This document shows, one piece after another, positions 1 through 7,008 of a stretch of 8,521 bases of DNA (the stretch's first letter is position 1; each line of letters opens with the position of its first letter). Both the position numbers and the translations under genes were made by a program. Under the pieces are notes generated by a model. It searched no databases, was not told the DNA's origin, and saw nothing but the letters and a program-made list of their open reading frames with translations. The stretch spans positions 1 to 8,521 of the forward strand of contig JAJAYU010000330.1 in NCBI GenBank assembly GCA_026786125.1, given 5' to 3'. The DNA comes from Chamaesiphon sp. (lineage in GTDB: Bacteria > Cyanobacteriota > Cyanobacteriia > Cyanobacteriales > Chamaesiphonaceae).

Positions 1-1926
1 AAGCTGATTCAGGCAGGCTATGTCAATGCGGATCAGCTCAAACAAGCATTGGTTGATAGTCGGGCGAATAACCACCCACTGACGGAGGTTTTGGAGTCAT
101 TGACAGGTAAATCTCTGCCTGCTGAGCTACAACATCAATATAAAAAACAACAGTTATTTGAACTCAAAATTGTCTATGGTTTGAACGCAGTCGATATTGC
201 TGCTGCCAAAATTGACAAAGTTCAAGTTCGTGAATTAATTAATACTTTTATTTCGGCTGATAGTTGTCGCCAACTTAAGTTACTACCGATCGGTAAACTA
301 GATGGAGATCCTCCGATTCTGACGGTGGCGATGATCAAGCCAGACGATCTCCAAGCCAAAAGTGACATCGATAAAATTCTCCGTCCCCACGGCATTGCTT
401 GGCGGAGTGAGGTGATTGCCCCTGAAGATTATCAGAAGCTGCTCGATAGTTATTTGGACGAGCGGATTCAGCAAGATGAAGCCAATAACGCCCAGAAAAA
501 TCTCAGCATCGAAATGGATAATTTCGATTCGCCAGAGCTGGGGATGGCAGAAGAGGAAATGAATGATGAGATTGACGTTCAGGGGGCAGAAGCTGCACCT
601 GTAGTCAAGCTAGTCAACCAAATTCTCGCCAAAGGATTACTCGAAAAGGTTTCAGATATTCACATTGAGCCGCAGGAAGAAGGCTTGAGAGTGAGATTTC
701 GGAAAGATGGTGTATTGCGTCAGACGTTCCCGATCTTGCCCAAGCATATTATTCGCGCAGTTATCTCTCGCTTCAAAATTATCGCCGAACTAGATATTGC
801 CGAGCGGAGATTGCCGCAAGATGGTCGGATTCGTCGGACATTTGAAGGTCGGAAGGTCGATTTCCGCGTTAGTACTTTGCCTGGACGCTATGGCGAAAAG
901 GTCTGTATGCGGATTTTGGATAACGCTTCCACTCAACTTGGTTTGGATAAACTAATTAGCGATTTACCCACCCTGGAAATCGTCCGCGAAATGGGCAGTC
1001 GTCCGTTTGGACTGATTCTAGTAACTGGCCCAACTGGTTCAGGTAAATCAACTACTCTTTATTCGCTCCTAGCCGAGCAAAACGACCCTGGAGTCAATAT
1101 TAGTACAGCCGAGGATCCGATCGAATATGCCCTCCCAGGTATCAACCAAGTTCAGGTAATTCGGGAAAAAGGGATGAACTTTGCCTCGATTCTCCGCGCC
1201 TTCATGCGCCAAGATCCCGACATCATCCTCGTCGGAGAAACCCGCGACCAAGAGACAGCTAAAACCTCGATGGAAGCCGCCTTAACTGGTCACATGGTCA
1301 TGACCACCCTGCACACCAATGATGCCGCTGGGTCGATTACCAGACTAGATGAGATGGGCGTAGAACCATTCATGGTTTCAGCCGCCCTCATCGGTGTCGT
1401 CGCCCAACGACTGCTCCGCCGCGTCTGCAAAGATTGCCGGATTCCCTACAATCCCACTCGCGAAGAACTCAGTCGCTTTGGCTTATCTGCTTCCAAAGAT
1501 ACTGTCGTTACCTTCTACAAAGCTAAAGAGCTAAATAACGGTGAGATCGAAGCTGGCAAAGCTGCTGGCGACCTCTGCAAAAATTGCAGCGGTATCGGCT
1601 ATCGCGGTCGGACAGGCGTGTATGAAGTGATGCAAATCACCGATGAAATCGCTGCCCTAATTAACCAACGCGCTCCTTCCGTCTTGATCAAGGAAGTGGC
1701 AGTACAACAGGGGATGAAAACACTGCTGGCCTATAGTCTCCAAATGGTACAAGAAGGTCACACGACGCTCGATGAGGTCGAACGAGTCACCTTCACCGAC
1801 TCTGGACTAGAAGCCGAACTCAAAGCCAAGCGCAAAACTACCCTAGTCTGCGTCACCTGCTCCGCCGAACTCAAACCGGAATGGTTGGATTGTCCGTATT
1901 GTATGACTCCAAGATTTGAGAATTAG
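1..1926 (+). CDS. pilB: Type IV pilus extension ATPase PilB (5' partial)
   Basis: PilB is the cytoplasmic hexameric ATPase that powers pilin polymerisation at the inner-membrane platform. The frame is open from base 1, so the true start lies outside the window; a TTG at 49 is internal, because the codons before it (KLIQAGYVNADQLKQA) match the usual cyanobacterial PilB N-terminus. Of 641 visible residues, about 1-150 are the N-terminal regulatory domain and the rest the secretion-ATPase core. Visible motifs, counted from the first codon: Walker A GPTGSGKS 343-350, Asp box EDPIEY 371-376, Walker B DPDIILVGE 405-413, His box TGHMVMTTLHT 429-439, and a tetracysteine zinc site C476/C479/C526/C529, which separates PilB from PilT. 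A second CxxC...CxxC pair (C617/C620, C631/C634) ends the protein. The TAG stop is also the first three bases of a heptamer array. pilT and pilC follow. Confidence 0.96.
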   Translation, partial: KLIQAGYVNADQLKQALVDSRANNHPLTEVLESLTGKSLPAELQHQYKKQQLFELKIVYGLNAVDIAAAKIDKVQVRELINTFISADSCRQLKLLPIGKLDGDPPILTVAMIKPDDLQAKSDIDKILRPHGIAWRSEVIAPEDYQKLLDSYLDERIQQDEANNAQKNLSIEMDNFDSPELGMAEEEMNDEIDVQGAEAAPVVKLVNQILAKGLLEKVSDIHIEPQEEGLRVRFRKDGVLRQTFPILPKHIIRAVISRFKIIAELDIAERRLPQDGRIRRTFEGRKVDFRVSTLPGRYGEKVCMRILDNASTQLGLDKLISDLPTLEIVREMGSRPFGLILVTGPTGSGKSTTLYSLLAEQNDPGVNISTAEDPIEYALPGINQVQVIREKGMNFASILRAFMRQDPDIILVGETRDQETAKTSMEAALTGHMVMTTLHTNDAAGSITRLDEMGVEPFMVSAALIGVVAQRLLRRVCKDCRIPYNPTREELSRFGLSASKDTVVTFYKAKELNNGEIEAGKAAGDLCKNCSGIGYRGRTGVYEVMQITDEIAALINQRAPSVLIKEVAVQQGMKTLLAYSLQMVQEGHTTLDEVERVTFTDSGLEAELKAKRKTTLVCVTCSAELKPEWLDCPYCMTPRFEN

Positions 1927-1958
1927 GGGATAGGGGTTAGGGAATAGGGGATAGGGGA
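1924..1958 (+). repeat. Left heptamer array, 5 x TAGGGGA-type
   Basis: Five contiguous 7-nt units without gaps: TAGGGGA, TAGGGGT, TAGGGAA, TAGGGGA, TAGGGGA. The first unit starts with the pilB stop codon. Each unit carries a run of 3 or 4 G separated by 3-4 nt, so the + strand (and the pilB mRNA tail) has five G-runs in 32 nt and fits the G3+N1-7 quadruplex pattern. It is the left arm of an inverted pair with 2014-2062. Heptamer tandem repeats (STRR type) are known in cyanobacterial genomes. Confidence 0.95.
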
Positions 1959-1970
1959 TAAGAAATAAGA

Positions 1971-1986
1971 GGGACGCTTGCGTCCC
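1971..1986. repeat. Perfect 7-bp palindrome between the heptamer arrays
   Basis: GGGACGC (1971-1977), TT, GCGTCCC (1980-1986) form a perfect GC-rich stem with a 2-nt centre; in RNA the loop would open to about 4 nt. No U-run follows, so it is not a standard intrinsic terminator. It lies between the two inverted heptamer arrays and would be nested inside the larger hairpin they could form. Confidence 0.85.
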
Positions 1987-2013
1987 GTCTTCCAGCCCTG
2001 ACTCTACTTTCTA

Positions 2014-2062
2014 ATCCCTAACCCCTAACCCCTAACCCCTGACCCCTATCCCCTATCCCCTA
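2014..2062 (-). repeat. Right heptamer array, 7 x (reverse complement of left)
   Basis: Seven contiguous heptamers, read on the + strand ATCCCTA, ACCCCTA, ACCCCTA, ACCCCTG, ACCCCTA, TCCCCTA, TCCCCTA. The array ends 2 nt before the pilT ATG. Its last five units (2028-2062) are complementary to the left array (1924-1958) at 29 of 35 positions. On the - strand it has seven G-runs and is a second quadruplex candidate. It fills the place where a ribosome binding site for pilT would be expected; no Shine-Dalgarno sequence is present. Confidence 0.95.
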
Positions 2063-2064
2063 GA

Positions 2065-3171
2065 ATGACTGAACTAACAATCGAAGACCTGATGGAGCAA
2101 CTCGTCGAAATGGGCGGCTCTGATATGCACATCCAAGCAGGTTCGCCTGTGTACTTCCGCGTCAGCGGCAAGTTGGCACCTGTAAATGACGTAGAACTCA
2201 GCCCTCAGGAGTGCCAGAAATTAATCTTTAGTATGCTGAATAATACTCAGCGGAAGGAACTCGAACAAACCTGGGAAATTGACTGCTCCTATGGTGTCAA
2301 AGGATTGGCTAGATTTCGGGTCAATGTCTACAAAGAACGCGGTTGTTATGCAGCTTGTTTGCGGGCACTAGCTTCCAAGATTCCGAACTTTGACCAAATG
2401 GGTTTACCCGAAATCGTGCGGGAGATGAGCCATCGTCCCAGAGGCTTAATTCTAGTTACAGGGCCAACTGGTTCTGGTAAAACTACTACGATGGCAGCGA
2501 TGATCGACCTGATTAATCGTACTCGTGCCGAGCATATTCTGACGATCGAAGATCCGATCGAATATGTCTTCTCCAATATCAAAAGTCTCGTTCATCAACG
2601 TCAAAAAGGTGAAGATACCAAAAGCTTCTCCAACGCCCTTAGAGGTGCCTTACGGGAAGATCCAGACGTAATTCTGGTCGGAGAGTTGCGGGACTTAGAG
2701 ACGATTAGTCTGGCAATTAGTGCCGCCGAAACTGGTCACTTGGTCATGGCTACACTCCATACCAGTTCTGCTGCTCAGACGATTGATCGGATGCTGGATG
2801 TATTTCCCCCCGAACAACAGCCCCAAATCCGCGCCCAGCTCTCCAACTCCCTCGTCGCCGTCTTTAGCCAAGCATTGGTGCAAAAGAAAAAACCCAAACC
2901 AGGCGAATATGGTCGAGTCATGGTGCAGGAAATCATGATTGTCACCCCAGCAATCTCCAACCTAATTCGCGAAGGTAAAACCGCTCAAATCTATAGCGCG
3001 ATCCAAACCGGAGCCAAATTAGGCATGAACACAATGGAATCCATCCTCGCCAAACACATCCGCGAAGGCACGATCTCCTTTGAAGCTGGCGTTGCCAAGT
3101 CCTCCAGACCCGACGAACTCCAACGTTTAATTGGTGCTACGCCAATGGCCACTGCCAATGGGCGGAATTAG
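2065..3171 (+). CDS. pilT: Type IV pilus retraction ATPase PilT
   Basis: PilT is the hexameric cytoplasmic ATPase that depolymerises the pilus, driving retraction, twitching/phototactic motility and DNA uptake. At 368 residues it is of normal family length. The N-terminus (IEDLMEQLVEMGGSDMH) is the typical PilT opening, which supports the ATG at 2065. Motifs: Walker A GPTGSGKTTT 133-142, Asp box EDPIEY 162-167, Walker B DPDVILVGE 199-207, His box TGHLVMATLHT 223-233, and the retraction-specific C-terminal motif in the form AISNLIRE 296-303 (usual form AIRNLIRE). The PilB zinc cysteines are absent, as expected. It follows pilB after 138 bp of spacer that is largely inverted heptamer arrays, and precedes pilC by 87 bp. 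Same orientation suggests one operon, with pilT output possibly tuned by the structured leader. PilU-like paralogs lack nothing obvious here, but the AIxNLIRE motif and the position beside pilC favour PilT. Confidence 0.96.
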   Translation: MTELTIEDLMEQLVEMGGSDMHIQAGSPVYFRVSGKLAPVNDVELSPQECQKLIFSMLNNTQRKELEQTWEIDCSYGVKGLARFRVNVYKERGCYAACLRALASKIPNFDQMGLPEIVREMSHRPRGLILVTGPTGSGKTTTMAAMIDLINRTRAEHILTIEDPIEYVFSNIKSLVHQRQKGEDTKSFSNALRGALREDPDVILVGELRDLETISLAISAAETGHLVMATLHTSSAAQTIDRMLDVFPPEQQPQIRAQLSNSLVAVFSQALVQKKKPKPGEYGRVMVQEIMIVTPAISNLIREGKTAQIYSAIQTGAKLGMNTMESILAKHIREGTISFEAGVAKSSRPDELQRLIGATPMATANGRN

Positions 3172-3180
3172 TGTTTTAGC

Positions 3181-3250
<70 letters not shown>

Positions 3251-3258
3251 CAAATTAT

Positions 3259-4485
3259 ATGCCAACCTTTATCGCTGAAGTCCGTGATGCCCAAGGCAAC
3301 ACCAAACAAACAAAAATTGATGCTCAAAATGTAGGAGCAGCTCGGACAAAACTCAAAAAGGACTATCCATTCATTCAGAATATTAAACAAACTAAATCTT
3401 TTGATATTACCAAGATTGATCTCAGTGATATCGAAGCAGCGATGAACCCAGTAACTGTGCGAGACAAAGCTGTTTTCTCTCGTCAATTTGCGGCGATGGT
3501 CAATGCTGGTGTCGCGATGGTGAGATGTTTGACAGTTTTATCTGAGCAGTGTGGCAATCCCAAGCTCAAGAAAGTCCTCGGACAAGTCAGTCTCGATGTG
3601 CAGCAGGGGATTAACCTTTCTGATGCCATGCGCCGTCATCCAGAATGTTTTGACGCGCTCTATGTCAGTATGATTCAAGCTGGCGAAGTCGGTGGTGTAC
3701 TCGATGAAGTGCTCAATCGTCTGGCAAAAGTACTCGAAGATATGTCTCGCCTCAAAAACCAAGTTAAAGGTGCAATGGCTTATCCTGTGGCGGTGGGAAT
3801 TTTGGCACTAATCGTCTTCTTGGGGATGACAATTTTCTTGATTCCGGTATTTGCAGGTATTTTCAAAGGATTAGGGACAGAGTTACCTGGCTTAACATTA
3901 TTTATGTTGGGGATCAGTGGTATTCTCACTAGTTGGATGGTGATGATTCCAATTACGGTAATTTCGGGATTAATTTTTGGTTATAACCAGTACTATAAAA
4001 CTCCCGTTGGTAAACTGACAATGGATCGTTTTTTCCTGAAAATGCCCATCCTGGGTGACTTAAATGAAAAGTCTGCTACGGCTAGATTCTGCCGGATCTT
4101 TGGTACCTTAACTCGATCGGGTGTACCAATTCTCAACTCCCTCGATATCGTCCGCGATACTGCTGGTAATCAAGTAATCTCTAATGCGATCGAGAAATCT
4201 AAGCAAGAAGTTCAGCAAGGTGGGATGTTAAGTAATGCCCTCCAACGTGAAAAAGTATTCCCATCACTAGCAATTCAAATGATTAGTATTGGTGAAGAAA
4301 CTGGGGAGCTAGATACAATGATGATGAAGGTTGCCGATTTCTATGAAGATGAAGTAGAACAAGCAGTAAAAGCTCTCACCAGTGTATTGGAGCCAATCAT
4401 GATGGTATTCCTCGCTGGGATGGTAGCCGTAATTCTGCTCTCGATGTACTTACCAATGTTCAAAGTATTCGAGAAACTCGGTTAA
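3259..4485 (+). CDS. pilC: Type IV pilus inner-membrane platform protein PilC
   Basis: PilC (GspF/T2SF family) is the polytopic platform protein on which PilB and PilT act to add or remove pilin subunits. The 408 residues fit the family length. A short N-terminal cytoplasmic region (MPTFIAEVRDAQGN, with the usual motif in which the substrate-like strand precedes helical repeats) is followed by two T2SF repeats. The first begins near FSRQFAAMVNAG (73-84) and the second near FCRIFGTLTRSG (277-288), each with the canonical Gly before an aliphatic stretch. Hydrophobic segments lie at about 175-200, 214-240 and 378-402. The ATG at 3259 is preceded by AAATTAT with no Shine-Dalgarno sequence. It is the last gene of the pilB-pilT-pilC group. 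The pilMNOQ assembly genes are not in this window. Confidence 0.96.
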   Translation: MPTFIAEVRDAQGNTKQTKIDAQNVGAARTKLKKDYPFIQNIKQTKSFDITKIDLSDIEAAMNPVTVRDKAVFSRQFAAMVNAGVAMVRCLTVLSEQCGNPKLKKVLGQVSLDVQQGINLSDAMRRHPECFDALYVSMIQAGEVGGVLDEVLNRLAKVLEDMSRLKNQVKGAMAYPVAVGILALIVFLGMTIFLIPVFAGIFKGLGTELPGLTLFMLGISGILTSWMVMIPITVISGLIFGYNQYYKTPVGKLTMDRFFLKMPILGDLNEKSATARFCRIFGTLTRSGVPILNSLDIVRDTAGNQVISNAIEKSKQEVQQGGMLSNALQREKVFPSLAIQMISIGEETGELDTMMMKVADFYEDEVEQAVKALTSVLEPIMMVFLAGMVAVILLSMYLPMFKVFEKLG

Positions 4486-4494
4486 TTAGTTGAT

Positions 4495-4663
4495 AATTGA
4501 TAGTTGATAGTTATTTGCATAGCCTCTTTTAAGTAACTTAACTAGAATTGTCTCAGTACAAGGATCTGTAGGTTGGGTAGAGCAGAGCGAAGCCCAACAC
4601 ATTCAACTCCCTCAGATGCTATACCAAAGATTTTCTATCACAAGAAATTATTAATTATCAATT
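4495..4663. repeat. Inverted AT-rich heptad element with central hairpin (pilC downstream spacer)
   Basis: The left arm (4495-4512) contains TTGATAR heptads; the right arm (4646-4663) is AATTATTAATTATCAATT. Read antiparallel, all 18 positions pair, 15 Watson-Crick and 3 G-U, so the match is better as RNA than as DNA. The repeats begin just after the pilC stop (TTGATAA, TTGATAG, TTGATAG at 4490-4510), and AATT-rich heptads on the right run to within a few bases of the next ATG. The layout repeats that of the pilB-pilT spacer: array, central palindrome, complementary array. AT-rich sequence makes chance pairing easier, so this is less certain than the GC-rich case. Confidence 0.6.
4569..4600. 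repeat. GTTGGG/CCCAAC hairpin repeat, cyanobacterial REP-like
   Basis: GTTGGG (4572-4577) and CCCAAC (4593-4598) pair around an AGAGCAGAGCGA-like loop, extendable by one T-G wobble (4578/4592). Short hairpins of the type GTTGGG...GCGAAGC...CCCAAC recur in intergenic DNA of many cyanobacterial genomes; recognition here is from memory of that pattern. No U-run follows, so it is unlikely to be a strong intrinsic terminator. Confidence 0.6.
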
Positions 4664-4678
4664 CTCAATTAATTCCAC

Positions 4679-5275
4679 ATGTCTATTCAGCCATCAGATT
4701 ATGAACAACTTTTATCTAAGTATAGTGATTGTAATGAAGCGATTATATTGCTCAAGCAATATCGCTCATACCTAGAAATGATTCCGAGCATCAGGCGATC
4801 GGAAGAGAGTTTAATCACGATACCATTACCAGTTGTAAAGCTCCGCAAAGTATCGGTGGTTCAGCAATTTAATGAATTTTCACCAATTACTACTGTCGCT
4901 AAAACGATCTTAATCCCCTGCGATCTTGCCTATCTCATGTGCGATCCTGAATGGAAAATCAAGATGGGTGGCGAGATTATTGTTTTCATCCAGCGTCCCG
5001 AAGAAGATCTATCCGATTTACTCGCTAGGTGGAGACAGACACAAGTATTATTGGGCAATGACTATGAATGGATCATGCCGCAATATTATCGACACATCAT
5101 CAGTGAAGGTGCCGAACATCTTTATCCCCTATTCGTTTTATTTAGTCAGACAGATGAGCGGATCAAAAAAGGATTAGCTGGAGCACATTTACCCTGTGTG
5201 ATTGCACTAGCTCATCAAACATCTGTAGCTGAATTGAATTTACCTGATCCTCCAGAAGCACAGTTACATCAATAG
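4679..5275 (+). CDS. Conserved-looking hypothetical protein downstream of pilC
   Basis: I do not recognise this 198-residue protein. It has no signal peptide, no transmembrane segment and no nucleotide-binding loop. A helical N-terminus (about 5-40, with SDYEQLLSKYSDCNEA) is followed by a short beta-rich stretch (44-85, ending TTVAKTILIPCDLAY) and an alternating core (90-155) with GGEIIVFIQRPEEDLSDLL and a tryptophan/tyrosine-rich part WIMPQYYRHI (131-140); it ends in a Pro/Glu tail. Three scattered cysteines (18, 81, 88) do not form a clear metal site. Codon use and base composition resemble the neighbours, which favours a real gene. The ATG at 4679 abuts the AT-rich repeat arm. It lies 193 bp after pilC on the same strand and converges with the methyltransferase gene 7 bp away. 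A cytoplasmic role is inferred; a link with pilus function rests on position only. Confidence 0.8.
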   Translation: MSIQPSDYEQLLSKYSDCNEAIILLKQYRSYLEMIPSIRRSEESLITIPLPVVKLRKVSVVQQFNEFSPITTVAKTILIPCDLAYLMCDPEWKIKMGGEIIVFIQRPEEDLSDLLARWRQTQVLLGNDYEWIMPQYYRHIISEGAEHLYPLFVLFSQTDERIKKGLAGAHLPCVIALAHQTSVAELNLPDPPEAQLHQ

Positions 5276-5282
5276 ATTTGAA

Positions 5283-6038
5283 TCATTCACCATTTACTGA
5301 CTTAATCGACCAATTAACTTGACGCACAATTCCTCTTAATAAAGCCACTTCATTCGGTGACAGTTGGCTGCGATTATACAACCGCCTGATTTTCTCCATT
5401 CGGTGTGCGGCTGTATGAGGCAAAAGATAACCAATTTCTAATAATAAAGCTTCTAACTGTTGATAATAGCCTTCGACTAATTCAAAAGGTGCAATATCTA
5501 CTTGTTGGGGAATTTGCAATCGAATATTTTGCCGATCTAACTCAATATCACTCGCACATACCTGTAATTCATAGGCACAAACTCCCACCGCTTGAGCCAA
5601 GTTAAGCGAACTATATTCAGAACCAACTGGAATCCGCAGATAGCGAGTTGCATAATTCAACTCAGCATTTGTCAAGCCACTATCTTCCCGCCCAAAGATC
5701 AACGCTGTCGGTTCAGCACTCTCCACTAGCCAGGGTAAAGCTTGTCTGGGTGTCTCTAATAAAGTTGGAATAGCTCGCTCACGCGCAGTAGTCGCAATCA
5801 CACGCGTACAACCTGCTAGGGCGGTTGGCAAGTCAGACACAATATTCGCTGACTGTAATAGATTGAGCGCATGTACTGACATCCGCGTGGCTTCCTCGCC
5901 GTAGACATCACACTGGGGATTGACAATTACCAATTGTGACAATCCCATATTTTTCATCACCCTGGCAATCGAGCCGACATTTAGGGCACCTGCTGGTTCA
6001 ACCAGGACAATCCGAATATGATGAAGAGAATTACTCAC
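5283..6038 (-). CDS. TrmJ-like tRNA 2'-O-methyltransferase (SPOUT/TrmH family)
   Basis: This SPOUT methyltransferase is predicted to transfer a methyl group from SAM to a ribose 2'-OH, most likely of tRNA nucleotide 32, as for TrmJ. With a GTG start at 6038 it has 251 residues. The three knot motifs are present: NVGSIAR 20-26 (motif 1 Asn and Arg), FGREDSGL 115-122 (motif 2) and [11 protein letters not shown] 141-151 (motif 3). The C-terminal helices [24 protein letters not shown] resemble the E. coli TrmJ tail (RMLRRIFNRARLEKNEVHILRGI), which favours TrmJ over TrmH or RlmB. The frame can start at TTG 6056, adding six residues (MIDKYT). I prefer GTG because family members begin just before IRIVLVEP; neither start has a Shine-Dalgarno sequence. 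It is divergent from the DUF2256 gene (29 bp between GTG and its ATG) and convergent with the upstream hypothetical gene. Confidence 0.9.
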   Translation of the reverse strand: MSNSLHHIRIVLVEPAGALNVGSIARVMKNMGLSQLVIVNPQCDVYGEEATRMSVHALNLLQSANIVSDLPTALAGCTRVIATTARERAIPTLLETPRQALPWLVESAEPTALIFGREDSGLTNAELNYATRYLRIPVGSEYSSLNLAQAVGVCAYELQVCASDIELDRQNIRLQIPQQVDIAPFELVEGYYQQLEALLLEIGYLLPHTAAHRMEKIRRLYNRSQLSPNEVALLRGIVRQVNWSIKSVNGE

Positions 6039-6067
6039 TGTATATTTATCGATCAATTACTAAATAT

Positions 6068-6223
6068 ATGCCTAAACATCGATCAAAAGCCGATCTTCCC
6101 ACTAAAATTTGCACCGTCTGTCAACTTTCGTTCACTTGGCGCAAAAAGTGGGAAAGCTGTTGGGATGAAGTGAAGTACTGCTCGGACAGATGCCGCAACA
6201 GGAAGTCAGCCATAAAAGAATAG
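6068..6223 (+). CDS. DUF2256 family small zinc-finger-like protein
   Basis: A 51-residue basic protein. Its core has CTVC (15-18), [11 protein letters not shown] (22-32), YCSDRC (37-42) and a basic tail; this is the DUF2256 pattern C-x2-C, F-x-W-R-K-K-W, Y-C-S-x2-C. C15, C18, C38 and C42 probably bind zinc, and C31 is an extra cysteine. DUF2256 has no established function; small size, zinc ligands and positive charge are compatible with nucleic-acid or protein binding, but this is inference. The frame is open further upstream (to 5936) but that part is antisense to the methyltransferase; the ATG at 6068 gives the canonical N-terminus [13 protein letters not shown]. The gene is divergent from the methyltransferase, whose promoter must overlap its own. 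Confidence 0.9.
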   Translation: MPKHRSKADLPTKICTVCQLSFTWRKKWESCWDEVKYCSDRCRNRKSAIKE

Positions 6224-6257
6224 TTGATACTTCCCATCGCTAAACGTTCTATCTATT

Positions 6258-6281
6258 CACCATCCACCATCCACCATCCAC
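6258..6281. repeat. Heptamer array 3 x CACCATC downstream of folE
   Basis: Three identical CACCATC units (6258-6278) plus a partial CAC lie in the 61-bp gap between the DUF2256 stop and the folE stop, which converge here. The array starts 3 nt beyond the folE stop on its 3' side. The unit is related to the CACTATT array before pilC by base changes, and is preceded by CTATT, as if both came from one repeat family. No intrinsic terminator is visible in the gap. Confidence 0.9.
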
Positions 6282-6284
6282 CTC

Positions 6285-6947
6285 CTACATAAAAGATGGT
6301 TGATGACGAATCAGACTGAGAAACTCTTCTCTAGTGCGTTGATCTTCTTGAAATGCACCAATCATCGAACTAGTCACAGTCCAAGCTCCAGGCTTCTGGA
6401 CACCGCGCATTACCATACACATGTGGCTGGCTTCCATAACTACGGCAACACCTTTAGGTTCTAGGACTTCTTGGAGTGCTTCGGCGATTTGGCGCGTCAA
6501 TCTTTCTTGGACTTGCATCCGGCGGGAATACATATCAACGATCCGCGCAAGTTTGCTCAATCCAACTACTTTTTGGTTAGGAATATAAGCAACGTGCGCT
6601 CTGCCCATAAACGGTAGCATGTGATGTTCGCACATGCTAAAAAAGTTGATATCTCGCACTAGTACCATCTCATTGTGACCTTCATCAAAGATCGCCCCAT
6701 TGATGATGTCATCAAGGGACTGCTTATAGCCACTTGTCAGGAACCGCATGGATTCGGCTACCCGCTTGGGAGTCTTGAGCAAACCTTCACGATCTGGATC
6801 TTCACCCACACCCAAAATAATTTGGCGTACCGAGTCCATCATGTCTTCGAGGCTGACTTCTGGCTCGTGAATTTTTACTGGTTCGCCGTTGTGAGTATTG
6901 CGATCGGGTCTAGGATTGATACTGAGTTTATCGTTGCTAATAGTCAT
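6285..6947 (-). CDS. folE: GTP cyclohydrolase I FolE
   Basis: FolE converts GTP to 7,8-dihydroneopterin triphosphate, the first committed step to tetrahydrofolate and other pterins; in cyanobacteria it also feeds pterin glycosides and, in some species, the queuosine route. The enzyme is a cytoplasmic homodecamer. With ATG at 6947 it has 220 residues, the normal length. Zinc ligands are C106 and H109 in SMCEHH (104-109) and C177 in SHMCMVMRG (174-182); H175 and H108 are the expected catalytic histidines. [20 protein letters not shown] (47-66) is the family opening and [11 protein letters not shown] (127-137) the substrate-loop region. The frame extends to 7025 but that would overlap the SDR gene and add a non-family hydrophobic leader, so I reject it. 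It lies 61 bp downstream of the SDR gene on the same strand and probably shares its transcript. Confidence 0.96.
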   Translation of the reverse strand: MTISNDKLSINPRPDRNTHNGEPVKIHEPEVSLEDMMDSVRQIILGVGEDPDREGLLKTPKRVAESMRFLTSGYKQSLDDIINGAIFDEGHNEMVLVRDINFFSMCEHHMLPFMGRAHVAYIPNQKVVGLSKLARIVDMYSRRMQVQERLTRQIAEALQEVLEPKGVAVVMEASHMCMVMRGVQKPGAWTVTSSMIGAFQEDQRTREEFLSLIRHQPSFM

Positions 6948-7008
6948 GTTTGATCGGAATAGATTTAGAAGTAAATAGAGACAATCGAATCGGTAGATGA
7001 ACGACGAA

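Noticed and set aside
49..60. TTG at 49 as the pilB start
   Set aside because: The frame is open to base 1 and the codons before 49 match the usual PilB N-terminal region, so the gene is simply cut by the window edge.
1971..1986. GGGACGC/GCGTCCC hairpin as an intrinsic terminator of pilB
   Set aside because: No U-run follows, and the co-oriented pilT gene is directly downstream.
1924..2062. CRISPR array in the pilB-pilT spacer
   Set aside because: Units are 7 nt, contiguous and without unique spacers, and there are no cas genes.
2346..2960. Reading frames antisense or shifted within pilT (and similar ones within pilB, pilC, folE, the SDR gene and accA)
   Set aside because: They are shadows of well-conserved coding sequence, have no family resemblance and low-complexity or unlikely composition.
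5281..5302. ATTCACCATTTAC at the methyltransferase 3' end as a further heptamer array
   Set aside because: Only two imperfect units, partly inside the coding end; it resembles the CACTATT/CACCATC family but is too short to call.
5936..6067. Upstream in-frame extension of the DUF2256 gene
   Set aside because: It is antisense to conserved methyltransferase coding sequence; the DUF2256 family begins near the ATG at 6068.
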